64,000 bases of DNA from Dromiciops gliroides (GCF_019393635.1 NC_057866.1:121829897-121893896); one strand, 5' to 3'; numbered from the stretch's first letter, positions 11,327-46,580 are shown. Notes: a model not told the origin generated them from the letters alone. A program made the numbers and translations.

Positions 11327-12090
11327 CTAGCCTCCCATTTCAATGAGATTGAAGACATTTGATTTTAATACTTTTTAGCTCCCTCTAGTCACATAATCAG
11401 TATCATCATTAATTCTGTTCATTTTCTTTCTGTTTACATAAAGAGAAATACAGCAGCTAGGTCCAGATTAGTGTAAATAATGAGTTCCCTAAAATGGTTA
11501 CATTATCCAAATTCACATTGCATATTTCCACTAGGTGGAACCAATTACCATATTTTACATAATTATAACTTTGAATAGTGGGAATTTGAATACATACATG
11601 ACCACTTCAGTGGATTTGTTATGTGAACTAATTAGGGCCTACCCGTATGCCTAACCTTTATCTCTTTACCTCACCCTTGATGCTATTTCCTCCCACTTCT
11701 TCCAGGGCCTCTCTCCCATTGTTATCCCTGCTATATAATACATCATTTACCTCCTCTCCACTGAATCTTTCTCATTTTTCTACAAACACGTCTAGGTCTC
11801 TCCAATCCTTTTTTTAAAAAAAGGGTCACAAAATAAATTCATTTTACTTAATACTTTCAATGATCACTTCCAAACTAGATATTATTCATCTCATGGTTGG
11901 CAAATTGAATTGACTTGTGATCATACTACCAGTTCTGTTATAATGAATCACATACACCCCAAATTCTCTCTATATTCAGATTAGTACATTTAGCTAACTC
12001 ATAATCTCCTCCAGTACATAACTCTCACCTTTGTTTCACTGAAATTTGCCTCTGTCTAAAATTGTAATTAAAAATAAATTAATGATTGAT

Positions 12091-12234
12091 TTTTTTTTAG
12101 TGCGGCAATTGGGGTTAAGTGACTTGCCCAGGGTCACACAGCTAGTAAGTGTTAAGTGTCTGAGGCCGGATTTGAACTCAGGTCCTCCTGAATCCAGGGC
12201 CAGTGCTCTATCCACTGCGCCACCTAGCTGCTCC
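12091..12234 (-). mobile_element. tRNA-derived SINE
   Basis: Antisense; TGATTGATTTTT on both sides. Lies at the 3' border of the RTE element. Confidence 0.92.
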
Positions 12235-12270
12235 TGATTGATTTTTAATATATAAATCCTGATGACCCTG

Positions 12271-12880
12271 CTTCTTAATTCATGGTCATTATCGTGACTA
12301 AAGGGTTTTTTTTTTCAGTTTATTTAAGGTTTCATCTTTATATATCAGTTTAGCATTTTTTCATAGATCAGGTATCTGCTTAGTACTTTGGGCTAGTTAA
12401 TATATTTTGTCTTTTTCTTTCTTTCTTACTTTTTTTGTAAGACAATGAGGGTTAAGTGAATTACCCAGGGTCACACAGCTAGCAAATGTCAAGTGTCTGA
12501 GATCAGATTTGAACTCAGGTCTGGTGCTTTATCTAATGTGCCACCTAGCTGCCCCTGGTTAATATATTTTGATGGATCTGTGATAGCCTTCATTCAGGAT
12601 TCTCTCCAATGATACAGATGGCAATTCATCCATACCTGCCATCCATACCTTCTTAATTCATGGTCATTCTATTGACTAAAAGGTTTTTTTTCCCCCAGTT
12701 TGTTTAAGGGTTACATATCAGTTTAGCATTTTTTTTTTCACAGATCAGGTATCTTCTCAGTAATTTGGGCTGGTTAATATATTCAGATGTATCTGTGATA
12801 GCCTTGATTCTGGATTCTCTTCAATGATGCAGCAATCCATCCATACCTGTCCGTCCTGTGGAAATGTTATCCATGTCCTT
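12271..12880. repeat. tandem duplication of about 216 bp
   Basis: The block starting CTTCTTAATTCATGGTCATT is found at 12271 and again at 12649, and the shared order continues through CAGTTTAGCATTTTTT, GATCAGGTATCT, GGGCT-GTTAATATATT and TCTGTGATAGCCTT. The first copy contains an extra 162 bases: a SINE plus its target duplication. Without it the period is about 216 bases, so the duplication came before that SINE. Confidence 0.75.
12409..12557 (-). mobile_element. tRNA-derived SINE in the tandem duplication
   Basis: Antisense with an internal loss (CTCAGGTCTGGTGCT). Duplicated target GTTAATATATTTT at 12396-12408 and 12558-12570. Absent from the second tandem unit. Confidence 0.9.
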
Positions 12881-13000
12881 CTGAAAGTTCACCATAGAAA
12901 GGCCCACCCAACATTATGCAGATTCTCTTGGTTTTTTCCTGACAATTCCAGGTTACCAGTAGAGTACATTGGTAATCCACTTGCCATTCCTCACCTACTT

Positions 13001-13151
13001 TTTTTTTTTTTTTTGGTGAGGCAATTGGGGTTAAGTGACTTGCCCAGGGTCACACAGCTAGTAAGTGTCAAGCTTCTGAGGCCAGATTTGAACTGAGGTC
13101 CTCCTGACTCCAGGGCCGGTGCGCTATCCACTGTGCTACCTAGCTGCCCCC
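13001..13151 (-). mobile_element. tRNA-derived SINE
   Basis: Antisense; the target CTCACCTACTTTT is present on both sides. Confidence 0.92.
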
Positions 13152-13369
13152 TCACCTACTTTTACCACATGACAAATCCATCTTTTTTGTCATATAAGTC
13201 CTTGATGACATCCTTTACTCCTACACTTTTTCAAAAGTTTTCTTTGGTTATGAGCCTGCTCATTCCCATCAGACATTTCTCTATTCCCCTCTGTGGGATG
13301 ATCATCTTTAACATTTGCAGGTAATGGTGCTCCAGGGCTCACTGTCAAATAGCGATAAGGGTAAAATAT

Positions 13370-13927
13370 TCATATATTTTTAAAAGTAAACATATTTATT
13401 TATAGTTTTGGGTTCCAATCTTTATCTCTCCTTCCCTCCCTCCCTCCCCTCCCCCCTCCCTGAGGTGGCAAGCAATCAGATATGGATTATACATCTATGA
13501 TTATGTAAGACATGACCATATTGGTTATTTTGTACAAGAAAACTTGACTAAAAGACAAAAAATGAAAGAAAGCAAAAAATTAGCATTTTTCAGTCTGTGT
13601 TCCTTCAATATCAGTTCTTTCTTTGGAGGTAGGTAGTATGCTTCATCATTAGTCCTTTGGGATTGTCTTGGATCATTGTACTGCTGAGAATAGTTAAGTC
13701 ATTCACAGTTCTTCATCAAACAATATTGCTGTCTCTGCACAACATTCTTTTTGTTCTGCTCACTTCACTATACATTAGTTCATACACATCTTTCTAGGCC
13801 TTTACAAAACCACCCTGCTTGTCATTTCTTATAGCACAATAATATTCCATCAGTATCCTATACCACAGCTTGTTTAGCCATTCCATAATCGATGGGCATT
13901 CTTTCAATTTCTAGTTCTTAGCTGCCA
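13370..13927 (-). mobile_element. L1 3' end, antisense, 5'-truncated
   Basis: Antisense L1 3' UTR: AGTTTTGGGTTCCAATC, a CCCTCC tract, GGATTGTCTTGGATCATTGT and CACAGCTTGTTTAGCCATTC. The flank AAAATATTCATATTTT is repeated before about 13370 and after 13927, which suggests its target duplication. Confidence 0.75.
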
Positions 13928-14534
13928 AAAATATTCATATTTTAAAAGTGGACTTTACTATTTGTGAGAAGCTTGAGGTCAATATAGGTGCTTTGCAATT
14001 TCCCAAAAGTAACCCAGCCAGCATTCAGCCTCCTTTTAAGCCCTGGGTCCATTTCATTGTCCATCTGTACTGTCTATCTCAGATCTTCATAATGTTAAAC
14101 CAGCTCTATGAGATGTCCATTCAGATGCATAATGAAATATAAGCAAGAAAATTTCTTCATCCAGTTGGTGTTTCCTATGTGGATGGGCAGACCAAACTAC
14201 TTGGAGTAATTACAGATCTCTTTCCAAGAGGCTTGGCAATGTCTTTGGGTCTGAAATCTACAAACAGGAGCCTCTGGAGGGCCTCACCATTCATAGGGAA
14301 GCCCTCCTCAAACTGAATTCTCCTTCATCACAGTGGTGAATATTTCTGGCAAGTATCCATTTCCCTGTTTTATGTCTCACTAGATGTTTATTATCAGAGG
14401 GTGCAGAGGGTTATTTCTACTGTTATAGCTTCCTAGGAATTCTGAATGATCTTGGTATATAATTGGGAAGACATTTTGTTGTCAACAACAACATAAGCCT
14501 GAAAGCAATATCTTGTCCTCCTGAATTAAATGCC

Positions 14535-14680
14535 TTTTTTTTTAATCGAGGCAATTGGGGTTAAGTGACTTGCCCAGGGTCACACAGCTAATCACTGTTA
14601 AGTGTCTGAGGCCAGATTTGAACTCAGATACTCCTGACTCCAGGGCTAGTGCTCTATCCACTGTGCCACCTAGCTGCCCC
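14535..14680 (-). mobile_element. tRNA-derived SINE in RTE
   Basis: Antisense; AATTAAATGCTTTT-like flanks on both sides split the RTE reverse transcriptase region. Confidence 0.92.
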
Positions 14681-15507
14681 TAATTAAATGCTTTTTAATA
14701 ATCAATGAACAATAAGCACAATGGGATCTTCAAGGGGTTCAACATTTTTAAAAAATCTTTCCTTTAGTTGTCTTATACATCTATCCCATAATACCTTGAC
14801 AATTGTACTGCTTCCAATACCAATGTCTTCTATATGCACTTGATCCAGTCCAGCTGCTTTTCCCATCTTTGTTCTCTTTAGAGCTATTTCTACCTCTTCT
14901 GTAAGCACCTCTGGGGCTGTGATATTAGGTTCTACCTGTGCTCAATATCGTTAATGGAAAAAGTTTGTTGAAGTGGTTTTTGTACATCTGTTCCATTTTT
15001 CTTCTGTTTGTAGTCCTTTTTCCATTTTCATCCTTAAATGCTGTTGGTATAATTTTGCTTAGTTGAATATCTTGCCGAGCTTTATTTAAACTGGTTTTAC
15101 TCTTAACTATTCTGTTTTATGAGAGGATACTGCTCATAATTGACCATCATCCTTCTTAAGATTTTATAAGTAAGTTTGCATTGTAACCTACTGTTGCCTT
15201 TTGCAGCCATCTCTCTCCATTTGGACAAGTCAAATGTTTGTGAATGATGGTATTTTCTGGGATCTTTTCATCTCTTGTCAAGGATATTAATTTATATTGG
15301 CTTAAATTCTAGATGAAATTATAATTGGTGCCAGTCATTTCTTTTGTCTATTCCTCATTTTTAATTTCATGTCATATCTTTTTCTCTTTACTATTATTTC
15401 TCTTCATTTATTATAAATTCTGAATTTGCCTCTGACAAGTTAATGATCTGACTACACACCGGGTTAACTCCCCCATCAATAAATCTTTGACTGCCTGTAG
15501 CCATTCT

Positions 15508-15770
15508 TTTTTTTAAAAAATGGTTATGTAAAACATTACCATATTAGTAATTTTAAATAGAAAGACTCAAGTAAAAAAAAAACACAAAATAGCATGCTAC
15601 AGTCTGTGTTCAATCAATATCAGTTCTTTCTCTGGAGGGGGATAGTATGCTTCATTGTTAGTCATTTGGGATTGTCTTGGATCATTGTATTGCTGAGAGT
15701 AGTTAAGTCATTCACAATTGCTCATAGAACAATAATGCCATCACTGTGCACAATCTTCTTCTGGTTCTGA
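15508..15770 (-). mobile_element. L1 3' fragment, antisense
   Basis: Shares GGATTGTCTTGGATCATTGT, GTTAAGTCATTCACAATTG and GTATGCTTCATTGTTAGTC with the copy at 13370-13927. AGCCATTCTTT and CAGTCATTCTTT lie on its two sides. Inserted in the RTE element. Confidence 0.7.
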
Positions 15771-16429
15771 GCAGTCATTCTTTGTGATGTTATTTAGTGC
15801 TCACCATCTCTAGCACTTACCAATTCATTTTTTAAGGAAATATTCATAATATAGAAGTGTAACCTTTCTGCATAACCTAAAGTCTTTGCCTTGTTCATTT
15901 CTTTCTCTGCACCATATTTCTACCCATAGTTCTCCCTATCTTTGCCTTGGTTTTGCATTGAAGTCACCAATTATCAGTGTATTTTGATTTGTTTTGAATG
16001 GTCTTATTAAGTTGTTCATAGAACTTCTCTGCCACTCCATCCTCAGCATCTGATATCAGTGATCAAGCTGTAATAATTTTCACTGTGATCTTTTTTGTAA
16101 ATACTTACCATTTAGTATTGCAATATATAATGAACAAATGTCCAATGAAATAATATTTCTCATAGCTTGGGTGTATATGATAAAAACCCACTTTGCCAAT
16201 TCATTTTATTGGCTCTCTAAGTCATACTTGTGAGCTGTCTAGCCATTTCACTGCAACTTCCTTCTTCCTTCTGGATTCCTTTATAGAAAGTCAAGATTGA
16301 AATGATTCAGTTCCTTCAACTATTACGGGTACTTAGTGGTTGGTAGTCAAGGATATCACATTTTGAGTACTACTATTAGAATGGCATATCATATTAAAGT
16401 ATAAACTACATGATTCTTAGCATTCTCTG

Positions 16430-17690
16430 CCCTCTCTGATTCTTCTACCACTGTCCCTTCAGAAATAGAAGAGAGCTGCATAGGCCATTAAAAAAAAACT
16501 TTCTTTGCTGAGTACTTCATTGTCTATATATGATTGTTATAGCCAATATTCTTATTTTTTTTATTTTTCAATATTCTTATATTTTTAAATATAATTCACT
16601 CCATGATCCTTGTTAAAAGTTGAGGACACATGGCCAAGTCAAATTATTCTTTTGTGTTCTCAGGATGTAAATCTGAAAATGCTATATGATTGCAGAGTAC
16701 TTAGTAACTATTAATGATAAATTGTTACTCCTGTATAGGATGCGAACTCAAATAGTGGCAGATATATTGTTAAACTTTATTCCTTTTGGGAAACTTCATT
16801 TTGTGCTTTCACTGAAAATGTACATAATAGGATATTTTCCTTTGAAGGAACTATTAGTTTTAAAAATTTTTCCTATAAATTTTGTTTGACCTGATAATAT
16901 CTGGTTTTCTTTCCCCTGTGATATCCAGGATACTAATAAGTAACCTTGACTGACAGAAAAAAATATAGCAATGCTGGATTATCTGTTTAGTAGGCCAGTT
17001 TTAATCTGTGTGTATGTCTTGCTTTTGTCAGCATGCTGTAATCTTTCACAATCTGATTAAAACTAATTATAAATTCTTATTAGCATGACATTGACTGTAT
17101 TGTACTTGCAACTTAATGACTATATTTAGTTGGGGGAGTAGGGTTTCTTTGAGTCTGAAATCATTAAGTGTTTGAAATTCTTGTTTCTAAATCTGAGAAC
17201 TTTGGCTAAACCAGTCAATGCCAGCCTCTTCCTTTTCTTTTTTTGTTTTTTTATGTGTGTGTATTGTTGTTGTTTTTTTATTTCAGGATTCAGCCCATGA
17301 GAAGCAGAGGCAACAAGGCTGTTAACATGCTTGTAATAATGAGAAATATACCCCGACAGCAAGTAATGGGATGTTCATCCCAAAATTCTCCTAATATAAA
17401 TCCATGACAGATGCAACAACAACAAAAATAAAACTTGCCTTTTACATATTTAGAGAATTAAATAGGAGTGTGTGGGGGGAGAGTACAGAATCTGAAAACA
17501 TATTGTCCTTATTTAATTTTATTATTTATATTTTGAAAGCATGAATTCATCTTTGGCTTGTGATTTTTTTCTTAAGCTAAGTAGTTTTAAAAAGCTATAA
17601 TCCATTTATTTCCATTGGTAAATTAGCATCAGATTATAGAAATTCTTTTTTTAAATAATATTGTATTTCTCCCCATTTATATATAAAGGC
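16430..17690. other. intergenic AT-rich DNA, nothing recognised
   Basis: No exon or clear repeat, apart from short A/T runs. Confidence 0.4.
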
Positions 17691-17693
17691 AAC

Positions 17694-17838
17694 TTTTTTT
17701 TTTAGTGAGGCAATTGGGGTTAAGTGACTTGCCCAGGGTCACACAGCTAGTAAGTGTTAAGTGTCTGAGGCCGGATTTGAACTCAGGTACTCCTGAATCC
17801 AGGGCCAGTGCTTTACCACTGCGCCATGTAGCTGCCCC
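17694..17838 (-). mobile_element. tRNA-derived SINE
   Basis: Antisense; flanks AAAGGCAACTTTT and AAAGACAACTTTT. Confidence 0.92.
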
Positions 17839-17859
17839 CAAAGACAACTTTTAACATTA

Positions 17860-17985
17860 ATTTTTTTAAAAATTGAGTTCCAAATTTTCTTTCTCCCTCC
17901 TTTACTTCCCTCCTTCCTGAGACAGTAAGCAGTTTGATATGGGTTATATATGTTCAATCACGCAAAGCATATTTACCATATTAAA
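17860..17985 (-). mobile_element. L1 3' UTR remnant, antisense
   Basis: GAGTTCCAAATTTTCTTTCT with a CTTCCCTCC tract and GATATGGGTTATATATG is the antisense L1 3' end, next to a SINE. Confidence 0.6.
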
Positions 17986-18490
17986 CTACAGAAATTCTAA
18001 ACATGATTGGAAAAATGAGATGGATTCTCTTTAGTTCCTAAATCAGCCAACAATTGTAAGGCAATGACCAACTTTTAGACCTCCAGAGTGATACAAAGCC
18101 TAACTTGCATTCAGATACTGTCAATCTAAACCTTTGCATGACAGCTAAGAGTTGTCTTATATAAGCCAAATTTTGATATGTTGAGGGGAGACCCTGGGAC
18201 ATGAATCAGGGCTGTTTGTATATGCGTTCTCATGTATATTCACACATGGGCATATTGCCCACATGTATTTATGTATCCATACATATATATTATATATATA
18301 TGTATTTATGTATCCGTACACATATATAAACACACACATGCACCTACATGTATGTTCTGTTTTTTTACATTTTAAAATTTAGTGCCTTTTTTCCCCTCAT
18401 ATCATAGTAATTTCCCAATATCTCCTATGATGCACACCGAAAAATTAAGCAAACTTTCTAGGCAAAGTGACCACATGTGATAATGTAAAT

Positions 18491-18724
18491 CAGACATGTC
18501 AAACACAATGCCTTCAGGCCCTAAGTGACCAACCACACTCCCAGGTGCCATGTGTTGCAGATTTAAAATGTAATTAGGAAATATTTAACAAAATAAATAA
18601 AATTACAATGAAACAAAGATAATACCATGTTATAAATATTCGATCTAATCCAATATGTAGCCTGAAAAGCTCTTTATGTAAAGTTTAGTGGGCCCATCCT
18701 TTCCATCTGATTTTGACACCATTA
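18491..18724 (+). mobile_element. hAT-type MITE (third family)
   Basis: 234 bp starting CAGACATGTCAAAC and ending GATTTTGACACCATTA. The 8-bp flanks ATGTAAAT and ATTTAAAT differ by one base. The interior AATTAGGAAATATTTAACAA also occurs at about 42302. Confidence 0.7.
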
Positions 18725-18729
18725 ATTTA

Positions 18730-20390
18730 AATAACATTCAGTAGCCTTATTGCTCCAGTGAGAGGAGAAATATTTTTTCATTTTTTTCATTCAATTCATC
18801 CTTTGTTCTCTTCAACCATGATTTTTCATTGAAATTAATGTGCATTAAGCTGCATTTTAATGTTTTCACTTATTATAGCCATGGTGCATTTTTTTTCTCT
18901 TGGCCTTGCTTCCTTTGTTTTGCATAATTCATATGCTGTCCCATATTACTCAAAATTCTTCATATTTGTAATTTCTTACAGTTCAATAGTATTCTGTTAC
19001 ATTCACATACACAATTTGTTCAGCCAGGCAACAGTAGAGGGGCATACACTTTGTTTCTGTTTTTTTTTTTCTACCACAAATAGTGAGCTATGACTATTTT
19101 GGCACAAACCAGACTTTTCTCTCTGTCACTGACTTCCTTGGGGAATTTTTCCAGGGTGGAATCACTGAGACAAAGAATCCATCAACAATTCATGAATTTA
19201 TCTGTTTTCCCATGAAGGAGGACCTGTTTTTTGGATTAGAAGTTAGTTATAAAACCTTACTTCTGTGTTCTCAAATATTTACTGTTTGCCTTCAGAATCC
19301 AAAATAATAACAAACACCTTCATAAAATAAGCAGCTCAGTTTTAGAAACTGATTTTCAACTGTTGGCACAAAACATTTTTCAGACTACTGCCCAGTTTAC
19401 TTTTTATATCTTTTTTCACCTTACTTCCCTTCTATACTTTCGAAAGGTGGGATACAAACCTGTATGCAAGTATGTGCTTTAGAGATTTACTTTGACTAAT
19501 TGCTCTTAATTCTTCCCCCATTAGCTTGAGAACAAGAAAAACAAGATTTATGCATCTACTGCATAATAAATTTAAGAGCACTTCCTGTGCAAAGAGTGGC
19601 AAAATTAGTTTTTACTCAATTCTTAAGTGCCAAAGCACAGAGCCTTTATAAACATTCAGATTCCCTTATTTTAAAAAATACAATTAATGAAAAATACCCT
19701 ACCTAATAAAGTCTTGATTTAATCAACTATCCATATCACATGTCCTATGGCCTGTTATGAATTTATGATGTTTTCAATTTTCGATTATGGTAATAGTTTT
19801 CAGTGGAAAATTAAGTTTATTTTGGAGAATTTTAAGTCACAAAAAGCAGGGGTATTGTGAAAAAAGCACTAAACTTGGAATGAGTGGGATATGGGTTCAA
19901 ACCCTAGACTGCTCCCTTACTGACATGTTGGCTAAGTCACCTAACCTTTTGGGTTTCATTTGTCTAAAAAATAAATTAAAAATTAAAAAAAAAAGGAAGT
20001 CGGGCACTATGGAATTCTAGTATGAAAACTGTTCCCCCCTCCCTTTTAAAAATTATCTAATCAACATAAGCAGAGCTAAAACATAGTTGCAAAGTAAGTT
20101 CATTTAACTAACTGCTTTCTATCGTCACTTTCAACTGTAGATGCTGAGAAATTAAAAATGACACATAAAAATAAAATTGTTTATAAAGTCCTTCATCCTT
20201 GGGGTTGGGGATAAACCAAGGACAAAAGGAGGTATTCGGTCTAAAACACCAGAACCAGCCTAGTATTCAGAGTAGTGGAGCCTCAAAGCCCAAAATACTA
20301 CAGCCAATAAATAACAGCCGCCAATGCAAGACGTTTAAAAATTAAAAAAAACAAAAACAAACTACCTTCCCACAGTCAAGCCCTCTGGTC
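18730..20390. other. region upstream of the NIPAL1 island
   Basis: AT-rich. An L1-like 3' UTR stretch (TTAAGCTGCATTTTAATG to about 19220) and a MIR (19860-19975) are probable. Further signals are weak. Confidence 0.4.
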
Positions 20391-20802
20391 TATCCGAAGA
20401 GAAAAGGAGTGCGAATTATCTGCAAACTTTCTTAGGGCTTTCCCTGAGGGTCGCCCCTCTCGTTTGACTAAAAGAAGATAGACAAAGAGAGGAGGCCACA
20501 GCTCTCCTAGACGTGACTCAGGCGCCTTAAAGCCATTGACCTGAGGATATCTCCAGCCAATGAGGTGACCCACAGCGCAGTTGAGGACTCTACCGGCCAG
20601 GACCATGAGCTCTCTCCTCCTCACCCCACCCCTCCTCCCCTCCTCCCCTCCTCCCCTCCCCTAACGTGGGAAGGGGTGTGGCCAGGGCTAAGACCTCGCC
20701 CAGTCCTTCCCCATTGGCTGAGGGAACCTGCAGGTGTGGGCCGGTAGAGTGGCAAGTCCAGAACTGGGTGTGGGGGGCAGCGGGCTTAGGAGTTGTCTTG
20801 CC

Positions 20803-20832
20803 ATGGGGCGGGGGAGAGGGGGAGGTCGGTGA
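20803..20832 (+). promoter_or_regulatory. candidate upstream ORF in NIPAL1 5' UTR
   Basis: An ATG in favourable context (CC before, G at +4) opens a 9-codon frame ending in TGA at 20830-20832, 40 bases before the NIPAL1 start and out of frame with it. It overlaps the GC box, so it is only in the mRNA if transcription starts upstream of 20803. If so, it could reduce initiation at the main ATG. Conservation is unknown. Confidence 0.35.
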
Positions 20833-20872
20833 GGGAGCCTGGGTCTGCTCCAGGAAGCCCCGTCCCGGGACC

Positions 20873-43942
<23,070 letters not shown>

Positions 43943-44930
43943 TCCCCCTGGACAAGCCATTTTGAAGAGGGAAAAAGGAATACATGCCTATTTTTAGAAC
44001 TATTGGAATATTCTGATGTATATTTTTATGTCCATATATGTGAAACCTATGTATGTATGTCTTGGAAGAAGATACAGTGGCTATCTTTAATCTTCCTATC
44101 TAAGGTAATCAGTGCATAATTGGCAGTTCAGTCTAACATTCTAGATAAGTAATTAAGGGTTGTTGGTTTTTTATTTTGTTTTGTTTTTACGAATCATTCT
44201 CTGATGAAATTTTTTTTAGCATATTCATAACAGTCTTTTGAACTACATATTGCTTTCCTGTTAGAGAAGCAGTACATATAAAGGGGAGTCTAGCATAATA
44301 AGCATCTCATAACACTCTTAAAATATTTTTGTGGCAACTGTGGAATATAACAACATGGTCTTTTTCAAATATCAAGAGTTCAGAGTATATTTGGTTTTGA
44401 ATTCTATTTTTCAAATTGAAAAATTCAAAGAAAATCGGTAATCTTCCTATGGGATATGTACATTTTTCCCCTGTAAATCTCAAAAAACTACTATTGAGTT
44501 TTATTTGTGTAATGTTGTGTTTTGTTTTCAAAACTTCTCCACAGGAAACTTCTGACTTCTCCATAGATATTAATGCTCAATATTTCCTCTTTACAGTTTC
44601 CCTTCCATAGTTCTTTTTTATTATTTTTTCTTCTTTGGGAACTTTGTGAGTTCAATAGGTTTGTTGTCTTATTTCTTTTTTAGAACAAATGACCTCTAGA
44701 TATGCTTGTCACATGTGTACATGGCACAAATAATGTCTTCATAGAAAAACTCCATTGGTTTTTATGCTCAGTAACTCACAGGACAATATAAAGTGGCTGA
44801 AGATCAATATCAGCCCCTGAATATTACAAAATAAATTTTTTACACTACAGAAATGTTAAGCAACTTCTGCAAACAGAGCAAGTGAACGAGGAACCATCCT
44901 AATAAAGAATTCTATAAATCTGGAAGCATT
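43943..44930 (+). other. NIPAL1: NIPAL1 3' UTR (proposed extent)
   Basis: AT-rich, repeat-free DNA continues after the stop. AATAAA at 44901-44906 is the best first polyadenylation signal; a weaker one lies at about 44831. Further unique AT-rich sequence up to about 46080 could belong to a longer 3' UTR isoform. Confidence 0.5.
44901..44906 (+). promoter_or_regulatory. candidate NIPAL1 polyadenylation signal
   Basis: Canonical AATAAA about 960 bases after the NIPAL1 stop in non-repetitive sequence, followed by a T-rich stretch at 44980-44995. Other AATAAA hexamers occur in the region, so use is unproven. Confidence 0.4.
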
Positions 44931-46080
44931 TCTGGATCTCTGATCTGACTAGGATAAAAATATAGACTTACATGATAGGTTTTTTTTTTCTTTATCACCA
45001 AGTTAGATTGCTTATGGTATCTTCTCTCTCTCAGCCTGCCTTTTAAAAGTAGCTACGTTTTATATTTTCCTTATATCTTTCATTGGGGGAATGGTATAAA
45101 AAAGTATCTATCTTCTAAAATTAAGAATTCATATAGAAACATTGGGGTTTTAAAAATGTTAATGATTTGGCATAAGATTTTTTAAAAATGATTTTTACAT
45201 GTTAAATTATCAAATTTCAAATTGTTTTTAATTCCTCCCTCTAAGTCAAATGGAAGGAGGATCAATGTATTTTGCACTTGAGTTAAACTTTGTTCATTAT
45301 ACACAGATGTTCTCATAATTCAGAGTATAAGAACATCACAAACGAGAAAAATGGCTTCTTTCAATAATACTTGATGTACTCATATAAAGAATTTCATTTG
45401 TTATTCTATAAGGTTTTGCTTAATATATAGTAAGTGTATTATTTACACTAAATCCCTTCTTCTCTAAGGGGTTTTCAATAAGCTATTTTTAAACACCAAC
45501 TTCATGGTGTTTGTTCATTTATTTGTTTTTCAAATATGACAATGACCCTGAAATTCAGTTTTTATCACTTTAAGTAATACATTAGCTGCTATTTTTTTTA
45601 TGAATCCTGTATTGTGACAAGTGATAGGTTATAAATCTTGTCCTTTTAAAAATGTGTGTGTGTGTGTATACATACATTGACATATATATATATATATATA
45701 TATATATGCATTGACAAATTTTTTTTAAACAAAAACGTTTGCTTTCAGAGGGGTTTTGTTGTTTAGTTTAGTTTTGGGTGGCTTTGAAAATATAAGGCCT
45801 GACAGTTTCCCATAAAGATTAATTGGTTATTATAGATACCCTAAGTGATTTTTAGCATATCTGACTTTCATGAACTTTCAGCACCTTATTGCAGATGTGC
45901 AAAGAAGCAATATATGTCCATAGGTGGCTTTATTCTGGCATTATTTGTATACAGAGTCTAAATCATCCACTGAGGGTAAACTACCTTTAAATATCCAGCC
46001 ATTCTCAGATATTCTTATCCCAAAGGGTTTTTTTACCCTTTTGAATTGATGGAATTTTCTCCAAATTAACATAAAAAAAG
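44930..46080. other. AT-rich DNA after NIPAL1
   Basis: No repeats but a TA microsatellite; may be an extended 3' UTR. Confidence 0.4.
45652..45706. repeat. (TG)n-(TA)n microsatellite
   Basis: Short TG run, a gap, then about 13 TA units, beyond the NIPAL1 3' UTR. Confidence 0.85.
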
Positions 46081-46104
46081 AATTCCTCTATGTACTGAAA
46101 ATTA

Positions 46105-46520
46105 TTCTTTTGGGAATGGCTGAATAAGCTGTGGTATATGATTGTGATGGAATACTACCATGCCTTAAGAAATGAGCTAGTTGATTTTAGAAAAAAAAAA
46201 GTAAAGACTTGCATGAAATAATGCTGAATGAAATGAGCAGAACCAAGAGAACGTTGTATATATGTAGCAATATTATTCAAAGAGTAACTGTGAATGACTA
46301 GCCTATTCTAAGCAATAGGAATATTCAAATCAACTATGAGGAACTTGTGAAAAAAATGCTATCCTCCTCCAGGGAAAGAACTGATATATGAAGTATGTGG
46401 TATATGGTTCCACGTATATACCTGTCTCAAAGGTTGGCTTCCTGTATTGTGGGTTTGGGAGGGAGGGAGGGAGACAACTTATAACTCAAAATGTAACAAA
46501 AAATAAATAAATGAATAAAT
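46105..46520 (+). mobile_element. L1 3' end with (GT)n tail
   Basis: GGGAATGGCTGAATAAGCTG, TGGTATATGATTGTGATGG, ATGAGCAGAACCAAGAGAAC, then GGTTGGCTTCCTGTATTGTG, a GGGA tract and an AAATAAATAAATG tail that passes into (GT)n. Confidence 0.75.

Positions 46521-46523
<3 letters not shown>

Positions 46524-46577
<54 letters not shown>
46524..46577. repeat. (GT)n microsatellite
   Basis: About 26 GT units directly after an L1 AAATAAATAAAT tail. Confidence 0.95.

Positions 46578-46580
<3 letters not shown>

Larger units (their letters stand above)
10010..11900 (+). mobile_element. ancient L2/CR1-type LINE fragments
   Basis: The translation around 10100 gives LTET-LSSEK, the endonuclease signature (LTETWL) of L2/CR1 LINEs. 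Pyrimidine-rich, codon-poor sequence continues to 10900, and similar text (CCTCACCCTTGATGC with CCCATTGTTATCCCTGC) follows at 11650-11800. A different old repeat (10915-11045) and an (AC)n run interrupt it. Heavily decayed; boundaries are rough. Confidence 0.5.
12240..16420 (-). mobile_element. decayed RTE-clade LINE (BovB relative)
   Basis: On the - strand, 14908-14702 encodes LTEEVEIALKRTKMGKAAGL followed by DQVHIEDI, the reverse transcriptase start typical of RTE elements (E-E-A-L-K-x-M-K-x-x-K-x-x-G-P-D). Upstream on the same strand, at about 15990-15930, TLIIGDFNAKPRQ is the endonuclease GDFNA motif. Order and strand agree with one element read from about 16400 down to 12240. It is interrupted by an L1 (15508-15770), another L1 (13370-13927) and three or four SINEs, and has many stops, so it is old. 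The 3' limit is uncertain and may lie nearer 13950. Confidence 0.65.
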
